Source: Stercorarius parasiticus
Taxonomy: Eukaryota; Chordata; Aves; Charadriiformes; Stercorariidae
Reading direction: 5' to 3'
DNA length: 64,000 nucleotides
Assembly (NCBI GenBank): GCA_013396915.1
Contig: VWZL01000320.1
Coordinates: forward strand, 1,137,048-1,201,047
The notes below the pieces were generated by a model. That model was not told the DNA's origin, searched no databases, and saw only the letters and a list, made by a program, of their open reading frames with translations. Below, in pieces: positions 54,401-64,000 of the stretch (position 1 is its first letter; every line of letters starts with the position of its first letter). The position numbers and the translations under genes are program-made.

Positions 54401-56816
54401 CCTAAATAAATGGGCTTGCAATATATATTTCCACATGCTTTGTGTTTGTACGACCCCGGAATCATTCATGAAATATATGACATCTACAAAATAACCCAAA
54501 TTCCTTACTACAATTTCTGTGTGATACGAAGCTAACTGGGTTTTGGTTTTGGTTTTTTTTGTATATAATGTAACCTTTCAATCTTTTTTTTCATATAGTC
54601 ACTCATTTTAAAACATATCTTGTTCCATAGCAGAAATTATATGTGGTATGAGTTCAAGCCAGCTCTGTACAAACTTCACAGTATCTTTCAAACATATGAA
54701 ATATATTTGATCAACTATCTGGGAAATATGAGTTTTCCATATGGGTTAGTTTTCACATAAGGGAGTTCAGTGTTTCTATGGAGAACATAATATGCTCAGA
54801 CAAACATAATAGGTAAAGAGTTGCAAACCAGAGTGGGAGAAGCAGGTGTCCAGCTGGATTTTCACATAGCAAGGTTTTGAAGGTCACTGGTGGTGATGAG
54901 GTCTCAGAGATTCCCAAATCCTCATAAAGCTATTCCTTCCTTTCCCAATACACTAATCTCCTACTACTCTTGATAATCCAGTGACTCAGGAAGTAAGGCC
55001 TATTTTTTCCCTTTTGTTTGTCAGAAGCAGACTAAATGACAACAATTTTCTGAATTGCCATTTATTAGGGTAGAACAAGAGTATTTGCAAAGGTCATCAC
55101 CCAGAAGAATATTAATTCATCAATGTATTTGTCTTCCTGCTGTCAGACTAGAATCTCCAGAGAATGAAAACATAATGGCAGTAAAATTTACAGCCAGGTA
55201 TGGCTTTCCACACTGTCCTAAAATGGGAGCACAGACAATTTGATATCCTTGTCCAGCAGAGAACTAAGTGATGTCAGCCCGTTATAAAGGGAATACTTGA
55301 TGGTCACTTCCTTCTGCTTTCCATTTCCCACAAAGTGATGGTTTCCATCCAGATGAGTTGGTTGATCTTTGTCAGTTGTGGTTTATTCTCCCTTACCTTT
55401 TTTTTTTTTCCTGTTTATATAATTCAGTTTTGGCTCACAAGAGGGATTTCCTTGGTGTTTTCCTCCACCTGGAGTTCTCTTTGTAAATTATCCTTCACCT
55501 CCTGATGTCCCCAGTTCCCTTCAATTAAGGATTGTTTCCACAAAAGAAAATGCAATCAACTGCAGGGAATTGTCTGGAAACAACTAAAACAACCTTCTTT
55601 GATCATTTTACTACTGTTATTTCTCATTCTTAATGCAGCAGACTTGGAATAGCTTGTGAAGATTAATGAATACTAAAGTTACTGTGCTAATTGAACATTG
55701 TAAACATTCCTACTTTTTGGGTTCATAGAGGTAATATATTAAGAACAATATACAGATGCACAGTGGTTTTCAGATAGCCCCTCAGTTAGCAGCGTATAGC
55801 CATTTGGTAGGCTTTGATGTTTTCAAATTTAGCCTTTGGTAAATCTGCATCTGGTTTTTCACAGTAAAAATTGGCTGAGAGAAGGAACAGTGAATATATT
55901 TTCTCACGTATAATCAGATAACCCACATCCCTCCAGAGGTATTGCTCTTTGAAAGTAAGATAAGCAGATAACCCACATCTCAAATCAACTGGGATGTGAG
56001 AAATCACAGGCAAGAACACAGTTGGGGAAGAGGGAGCAGGTCCAGGATATAAGAAACAGCAAGATACTGCGGTAAATATATCATGCATTAGCTGAATATG
56101 CATGTAATTCACACTGCCTCTGTTAGGAAGTTCTGCTGTTAAGCAGCTCTAAATGGATATGAATGAAAGTGCAGCAGCAGAATGAAAGGTTAAAAAATAT
56201 GTTCAACCTCAAACCAGAAGAGAGCCGAAGTGGAACAGCCTGGCAGCCAGGTCCCTGTAAGTGAGGAAGCTTAGCTGATGGGCACCTTTGTTTTGTGTTG
56301 GAAGGACTCAGGATAAGACGACAAGAAGGTATCTTCTGTTTCAGAACAGTTATTCACTTCCACATTTTGTTACAAGATAAGTATAGTAGCTGCCTTTCAC
56401 TTATGATAAAAATAAATTAGAGGTATATTAGTTCACTTAGTTAAACAGTGGAAACAATAATGAATGCTACCACATGCAGAGTGGAGGTACATGCCTTTGC
56501 CCAAAACAACAGCTTATTAATGACATTGTATGTCCTTGACTCTGGTCTTCTTAAGTTTATGTGCTTATGAGGAAGAATCAGGGAAAAAACAAAGAAATAG
56601 AAAAGCATACAAAGTAAGCCAAGAAAAAGCATGCTTCAAACAAATACACAGAATGTGACTCTCAGAAATGTTGTGAGAAACACTAATTTCAGTGCTGCCT
56701 GGAAATAAGTTGAAAATTTAAGTAAAATTGTTGTTTTGTTGTTGTTTCTTGCTATTTGACTCCTGTTGAAGAAAACAAGTCTTTGAACATTCTTTATAAA
56801 TAATAAGAGTTAGATA
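54401..56816. other. Intergenic, no gene seen
   Basis: AT-rich sequence with a 15-base direct duplication (cagataacccacatc at 55915 and 55965). The minus-strand open frame at 55786-56112 crosses this duplication and shows no known domain. Confidence 0.7.
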
Positions 56817-56860
56817 GGAAAAGGAAAAGGAAAAGGAAAAGGAAAAGGAAAAGGAGAAAA
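56817..56860. repeat. (GGAAAA)n hexanucleotide microsatellite
   Basis: Six perfect GGAAAA units (56817-56852), followed by an imperfect ggagaaaa. It creates an artificial Ser-Phe repeat open frame on the minus strand, which is not a gene. Confidence 0.95.
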
Positions 56861-59800
56861 ATAGTGTCATTCTACCACCTTCATTTTTTCTCTCCAAACA
56901 GAAAATATCCACAGAGCCATGAATTTGGTTAAATACTTAAAACAGGAGGGATAACAAAGCAGTGATTTTGGTTGTGTTGGTCACTATTGCTGCTTGGACA
57001 GAACAGATAAGACATGCTGGATGTGTTACTGCTCGGTGACCTTGGGGGGATGTGGCACAACATGGTACCTGCTGCACCACAGCTGAGCTCTCTTCCCCAC
57101 CCAGGGGCCAGCAGGCAAGTTGCATATTGGGAGCAGCGTCTTCAATCCTCCAGTCCATTCCTGTAAGCACAGAAAGCCGCAGTTAACAAAGGAACAAATC
57201 TGTAAGAGGACATGCATTAACAATAAGACATTGTGGATAACTATGAGCCAGGACCTGAGCCCAAACCCTGGCTGTCATGCACTTACTAGCACAGACTAGC
57301 AAAACCCCATGAGCAGCTAAGACACTGCCACCCTAATTTTTGAGTGGTTGGTTCACCCATTCAAGGCAGATGAAGGCTTGAGGTCTGATCTTGAAGTGGT
57401 GACTGCTCCAATAGCCCAGGGGACTGACCTATTTTAAAAAAAGAGAACTAAAGGCTGAACCTCGATGCAAGTGTTAGTTTCCTTCAGAGGTCTTAGACAC
57501 TACACAGCTGGCTCAAAAACTTTGAATAAATAGGTCTTCCCAAAATGGAAATTTTTTATATTCTACTGGATAGTCATTGTAAACACATTTTATTCTGTGA
57601 TTAAGACAAACAAGACCATAGGTCATAACTACTACTAATAAAATCTATCGTATAAATATTTATTTACTCAGTTGTGTATCCTTTATAGTCATCATCATTG
57701 CCGCAGCTGGGTATGTTATTCGCTGATGTTATATGAATTAAAGAGCATTGTAACTATTTTTGTAACTATTTTGAAGCCAAAGTTACTCCCTATCACTGCC
57801 AAAGCTTCCTCTCGTCTCTGGCTTGCCCCAGATGATGTTAATAGCAATCGAGGATATTAAAGATGGAAAGAGAGTTTTGCTGTTATTTCTTTAAGAGTTT
57901 ATCCTTCATCTTATTTATAAATAGAAAGTTTGCTACAAGGCAATGGCAAATAAGATCTGTTCAGATTTTTTTTAGCCTTAGGCAGGCTGCAGGGTGGATG
58001 ATAGATTTGCCTCTTCAAATACGGTGTTGACGAAGTCTATCAACAAAGTCGCTAAGAATGCGGACATCTTTCACCAGGCATGATAGGCATGAGCCTAAAA
58101 CAGCGACAGTGACTCAGATTTCCTTTAGCACTTCTTGCACACCTTACATTCTGGTGTGCTGAATACTTGGAAAGAAGTTGGTATGTGTTTTGGCCATGTC
58201 TCAGTGGATGGTTGCTGCTGTCTGGGGATGGATTTCAAATGTGGTAATTGCTCTTTAAGAACTGTATTTTTGCACTTCACTAATGTAGAGTCAGGCTCCA
58301 GAGTGGCTCGTGTTCGGATTGCATTGATAAAACAAGAGAGGATTGTTTGCTCTCAGTCTCAGCTGTGCAGAAGGGTTGTAGTAACTTCTTGTGGAGGATT
58401 TTATCTTCATCTGATTGTGTTTTCCATTGAGGCTCCCTCCGGAGCGACAGAGGTGATAGCTGCATATTCTACAAGCAAATCCAAAGCTCTCAAGAGGCAG
58501 CCACCTGGTAGGACTTGAATTTTTGAACATATTAATTCTGCAATACAGTGTAATACTTTACCACGTGCAAAACAAATGTACAGGAACAAGAAAATCAATA
58601 AGTATCACAGAAATATGCAGTATGATTTGGATAGAAGCATTCAGACATTCACATCTTAATAAAATATGTGAAAAGGGAAATATTCGTCACACTGTGGCTT
58701 TAGGCGTCTAATTTAGGTGACTAAACAATACCCTAGGTGCTCTTCTCTGCTCAGCAGAGCTCCCGGTCACCAGTTCACCACTTCAAGCACCTCATCTGCA
58801 TAGTTCATCTGAAATGGCGTGAATTCTTTACATTGTCTCAGGCATTCATCCTGTACGAGATACAGGATGAGGAATATGTTTTTAAAATTGCAGCGGTTCT
58901 TTCACAGTGATAGACTGAGATATTCTGTTTTACAGACTTAAGTGACATATATTCTATGGAAAGGTTATTCTGCTAAAAACTACGTTTCTGTGGCAGGGGG
59001 TTGCTGTAAACTGGGGCAGGTATGCACACAGTAATTTCTTAACTAGCTTGAGGCTTGGGAACCTGCACACCATTCTTTGATGCAGATCCTCTGTTACTTG
59101 AAACAGCAGAGAACAACGCTTTTGGAGACACTTTTCCAGAGGTTCATAAACAAGCAGTGACAGTTTTGCTTGGGACTTTTCATGAGATTGCCTAAGTGGT
59201 GTGTACTGGCCTTGTTATGTGGGTATCAGCTCTGGAGTTACCACCGGTACCAAAACATTCAATGAATTTCCTTAACATGCCCCATGCAAACAAAGGTGGG
59301 TCAAGAGCTCATGCACAAGCAGCTTGTTCCTTCAGTGAGAGATGGATGGAGACACAGGGCAACAGTTTCTTTATTAATCCTCACTGATGAAGCAGGGCCC
59401 TTGCTCTGTTGTTGAAGTTTTTGTGTTAAGCTCTAAATAACAATGCCAGGCCATACAGTGACAAGCAGAAATATTTACTGACTGTGGATTTGCTCTGGTA
59501 TTTCACAGAGATGAGAAGGTTTTGGAATAGGCTTTCCTTCCTTGAGGCTGAAATGCCAAGCAGCAAAAAGTCATCAGACTTCAGCGTGGTAAATCACAGA
59601 CAGTGATAATGGTGACAGGGTGACAGACACAACAGGGAAAGCCTCTGTGCCAGCTCAGTGGCAGGTCATGGAGGAGGGACACCTTGGGCCTTAGCAGGGG
59701 AACGTCAGGGGAAAGTAAGAAGAGAGTGGTAAGAGAGTCTGCCACATGTCCCAGGCATGAGAGATGATGTTTCTTCAGCTATAATCTTACTGACATGCTG

Positions 59801-61257
59801 AGAACTGTACCAAGATCACATTTGGTACTGGGACACCTGGATCCTACAAAAGATTTGTAGTTGTGGTATCATAATCTACCTACTCTGACCTACCCTTTTC
59901 CTCCATTTATCAATCTGGAGAAAAGTGTCTCACAGAAACATAAGCAAATCTAACCATCGTAGAAGCAGAAGATTATTATTGTTTCCAAACATATTTGTCA
60001 GGAACAAAAGATTCAATCCCAAACTTAGAAAGGTAAAATTCCACATGGATGTCAGCAGTTTTAGGGGTAGGACTGCAATAGGATACGGGGCATCTTAGCA
60101 AAACTCCCCAGTTGTTTTAAGGAGAAAGGGGAATTATACACGGAACTTTTGGCTAGCTTTTTCCAAGAAGTCTGGAGAACTTATTCCCACCTGGGGGAAC
60201 TTGGTCCTACCAACTAATTTGGAGAACAGGAAAAAGGAAATTGCACACTGGCGGGGTTTACGCTAGACAATGGAGCAATCTCCTTATTGCTTAAACATGC
60301 AAGCTGCATACTTTTTACTCTACCTCTCTTTTGCTGTGGCACCACCTCCCTCCCCAAAAAAGCTGAATAAACATGAAAGATCGGCGGACATATCGCATTT
60401 TACACAACAGAGCACAGCTTTATAGGGCTTTGTTACATCTTGAAAAGATTAAGTGCACCTGCATGTGAAGAATCCCTGTCCCTCTGAATAATCAGGCAGA
60501 GGCACCTCCGTTACTAGGGCACAGGCAAAGAACACGGTTGGGCTGCAGGTTATAACAAAGCTTGTTTAACCAAGGCTGGATCCTCTAATTTGTGAGGAGC
60601 AAGGCTGCCATCCAGCGGCTTTTCTCCAGTACAAAACTGAATGTGACAGCAACAGGGTGGAGAAAATGTTCATGTTCTCTTGATTTAAATGGGGATCTGC
60701 TAATTTGCTGATTTCTTCTTCTTCTGTTTTTTTTTAAACATTTAACTTAGATAACACACTAGCTGCAAACTACACAGAGAAAATAAAGGTTACTAGCTTA
60801 TTTTAAATCATCACTAACTTCTGTTCTTGTTGACTTGGAATTTATATGTATAACGGTAATCATTCTGCCTAAGTGTAACTGTAGATAAATATAAAATAAT
60901 TTAAAATAAATTCCTCATAGCTGAAATAGTAGTGTGTCATTAGTGTGCACATCACATTTTAAAATGGAAGACACATTTATAAGCTTAATTCAAAGCTCAT
61001 GAGAATCATTTCACCTTTCAACAGACTTGGAATCGGGCCCTGCTCGAATAAAAAGGGAATTTGAAGTTACGCAATCTGGAGGAAAATTATCATGCATATT
61101 GCATATCTTCATCTCTAGGGACCGTCAGATCAACAGGTAGCATTAGAAGGAAATTTCCTGATGTTTATCCACTTGCAGATCCCACTCAAACGTAAATGTT
61201 TTTATCTACCGAAAAGCTGAAGTTCAGGCTGGTGAATAAGGCAGAAGGGTAATCTGC
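56861..61257. other. Intergenic, no gene seen
   Basis: About 4.4 kb. It contains a perfect 10-bp-stem hairpin at 58846-58870 and an open frame of 127 codons at 58135-58518 without recognisable motifs or a splice context I can defend. No named repeat was found. Confidence 0.65.
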
Positions 61258-61410
61258 TCCTGAGGCAAATCATGTAAGTTTCCTTTGCCTCCATTTCCCT
61301 CTGTCTAAAACAGGGATAATGCTCATCTAGCTTGCAGGCAAGACACAAGATTCAATACACAGTGAATTACAAAGGACTTTGAGATCCTTAGAGACAAGAG
61401 AATATCTGTG
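61258..61410 (+). mobile_element. Probable MIR/CORE-type SINE relic with LINE-like tail
   Basis: The block order matches the second half of the MIR consensus: ...gcctccatttccctctgtct, aaaacagggataatgctcatct, agcttgcaggca..., followed by acaaaggactttgagatcct. The 'cctcagtttccccatctgtaaaa' and 'gctttgagatcctt' type blocks are hallmarks of these ancient tRNA-derived SINEs. The copy is diverged and lacks a clear tRNA head. Confidence 0.65.
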
Positions 61411-64000
61411 TACTTCTCGCTATTGTTTATACAAGATATAAATCTATCAAAGGCTTGAAGGAGGTTGTATTGACCAACTTCTTCCACTCTGCTTCTCCCC
61501 AGCTAATACTTCTTTGCAGCCTCCCTGACTCCCAGGGCATCAGTGAAGACAGGGGACTGTCCTTTCAAAGTGTTATTATTAAGTTCAAGTACTCTTGTTT
61601 CAATAAACAACTGTCTAACAAGGATGAATCAATCCGTTTAGTTTACCCAAAAGAAAGCAAAGGGATACTTTCACCACAGTTTGGTGGATCTTTATTGGAT
61701 GACAGAATTCAGTTAATGAAGCGCTCCGGACTGCAGACTGCAAAGTTTTAGTAAGATTCAGTTCTTAAGGTGAAATGGGAATAAATTCAGATGCAAAAAG
61801 GACATGAATGCCAACAATAAGAATGCTTAAGAAGCAAGTTAGCAGGAGTTGTGGTAGATTCAGAATCGGGGCAGATGTTCAAACCAAATTTAGATATTTT
61901 TTTGGAAATCATTCATTTGGAACATGAATTAACTGGTAGAAATCATATAGTCTGTTTTAACCCATAGATCGAACTAGATTGTCACAAGGTTTTCTCTGAC
62001 CTTAGAATGTTTTAATATATGAAGTCCTTCATAAAAATTGTTTCATTTTTAGAAATAGTTGTTAGGAATAGCAGAAATAGTTACAGTTGGTGAAAGGGAA
62101 GAAGAAAAACATTTGAAGTAAGTTTAAAATTGGGAATACTATCTAGGGAACAGCTGCTCACTTTTATTGGAAAATACTAGAATGTTCACATTCAAAATGT
62201 CTCATATGTGAAATGTCAAAATATTTCAATCAGTCATATATCTAGTAACACAATTAGGAATGTTTTTTTGGGGGGAAAAAAGTTACTCCTAAAAATAATT
62301 TTGACTTTTTTCTTTTATATTTCCTCTAGAGACCATAGAGTGTTTTACCTTTTTTCTTCATACCAGCATCCCAGCATTTTCTGTTTATGGTGAGCAACAA
62401 CTCTCTCCCATTTTCTCCATCCTCTGTCCCAGACCATCAGCTGAAAAAAATCTGATCGGAGAGTGAACACTTGCTGAAATCAGTGCAGTCCTTAGTCTCA
62501 GGATATTGGGAGGCTAGGCACTTTTTCTGGGTTTTTGTCATTCTGAGTGAATTAAGCTTGCTTTACTTTGGACATGTAAAAATCAGACATTTAACTATGA
62601 GGCAGTTCCCCTCTAAGGTTGTTAAGACCATTTATCTTAGACTCTTAGGCTAAGATGATCTGAATCACCCTCTGGAGTTGCCTATTTCTCTTCTTAGACT
62701 ATGTGAAGTGCGTAGCGTGACTAACTTGGTTTTAGATGTCTAACTTTTAGATACCTAAGTTTGACAAATGAATTTTCTTCTGTTTCCAGCATAATCTAAA
62801 CTAGGGCCACCTAGGAAGAACAGAAGTCTCTTTCTTTTTCTTTCTTAAGAAAGAGAAGATTCATCATTCTTAACTGAAGAGAAGATTCATGATTATTTTA
62901 AAAGATTTTAGTCTATTCTTATTCAAATCCGTTTACAACCCTTACTAATGGTTTTCTTTTTTTTAAACACATTACAATTATTGAAAATAAAAGCAAAGCA
63001 AGAAAAGCATTTTACCTCTTGCCAGTAATTAACACCAAAATTCAGTCCATTTTACTTGAGATGGTACTCCTACTAATGAATTCGTTTGAAGTCATTCAGA
63101 GAGGGAGCTTCTAAAAGACCCGATTTGTAGGAAAATTTAAGCTACAAGAATGAAGCAGCTGTGTTTCACATGTAAACTCTCACATCTGAAGTTTACTACT
63201 AAAGACTTACCTAACAATTGCTGTACAATCAGAAATTAATACCCCTGTTTTATAGATGAGACGTTAAGTACCTACATAAGTTGTGAAATACCAATGCTGC
63301 TCTACTTTTGAAACATAACTTAATCATTAAACACAAACCCCTATTTTCATTGATCATGCTACATTCATGTTACAGTTCTCTAAAATTAACAAGTATTTTG
63401 AAATATGTTACTTTAAAGATGATAAGCTTTATTCAGCAAGTAACTCCACAAACACTTGCTTTCTATACTGATAACAAAAATAAAAACTAGATTAAAAAAC
63501 AACAACCAAACTAACAATCAGTCCTGATCTCTGCCCTATAAGGAAGGTGCAGATGACCTTCCTCACATGAAGGCCAAGATGACAAAAATGATCTCATTTT
63601 CCTTCGAACGCTTCATGAAGTGTTAGGCAGTGTTTTATCTGTCTTTTCCAGTTGGGGTCTGGAAACAAGAATGTACACCTGAGTAAGGACAGCTGTCCTA
63701 ATGCAGGCCCTGGTTGAACGGTATGCAGGGTTTTAGCTGTCTCATGGAAGCTTTTCAAGTCTGTGCAATGAGCAAAACAGTTGACAGATGCAGCCACGCT
63801 TAGATTATTTTTTTTTCCACTAATTTTTCCTTATTGCCCCATGACTTCTGTGCCTGACGTGAGATAGTCTCAGCTGCAAATTAGTGCAGTGAGCAAGAAC
63901 ACCCTCTAGTGGTAATCTAGAGCCCTGATAGACCTGTGCTTGTTTTTCATAGTATTTGCATTAAAAATTTTTTTTCAAGTTGACAACAGGGAGCCCTTAG
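61411..64000. other. Intergenic to window end, no gene seen
   Basis: AT-rich sequence. A 16-bp perfect palindrome (62839-62854) and an 18-bp near-duplicate, 62851-62868 against 62877-62894, sit together. No gene, RNA or further CR1 copy was recognised. Confidence 0.7.

Noticed and set aside
56718..56912. Minus-strand frame with Ser-Phe repeats
   Set aside because: A translation of the (GGAAAA)n microsatellite, not a gene.
58135..58518. 127-codon plus-strand open frame
   Set aside because: No motif, no supporting splice or promoter context, and overlapping open frames on the other strand. I treat it as chance.
42741..64000. A second semaphorin or other gene downstream
   Set aside because: I looked for Sema, PSI and Ig motifs and for splice-bounded conserved frames on both strands and found none.

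Overview
The window is vertebrate nuclear DNA, almost certainly from a bird. It is AT-rich, its genes are split by introns of up to about 5.7 kb, and it carries CR1 LINE fragments of the avian/reptilian type. It also carries old SINE-like remnants. I see no operons, phage, CRISPR arrays or other prokaryotic systems. The one protein-coding gene I can support is SEMA3A (semaphorin 3A, the chick growth-cone repellent first named collapsin-1), on the + strand.

Layout: 1-4126 is the 3' part of an intron. Eleven coding exons follow between 4127 and 38838. All introns are GT-AG, all phases agree, and the frame is open to the stop codon at 38836-38838. Joined, these exons supply 550 residues, from the aspartate I number 223 to valine 772, if the protein has the 772 residues known for chick collapsin-1. 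They cover most of the Sema beta-propeller (about 223-515), the PSI module (about 517-567), the furin-type site at 551-555, the Ig-like domain (about 577-665), the dimerising cysteine (723) and the basic neuropilin-binding tail. The exons for the signal peptide and the first part of the Sema domain lie upstream of the window. The 3' UTR probably runs from 38839 to about 42710, where AATAAA at 42687 is followed by a GT-rich stretch.

From about 42.7 kb to 64 kb I find no gene. This segment holds three CR1 fragments (about 44551-44670, 45829-45872 and 50300-51148), a sharply GC-rich block bounded by a perfect 10-bp inverted repeat (44953-45339), two probable tRNA-derived (MIR/CORE-type) SINE relics, simple repeats and a few short perfect hairpins.

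I found no new multi-gene system. The items most worth a second look are the GC-rich block with inverted-repeat ends, the open intronic extension after the 220-bp exon, the symmetric 42-bp exon, the distal poly(A) site and the hairpin at 46669-46696.
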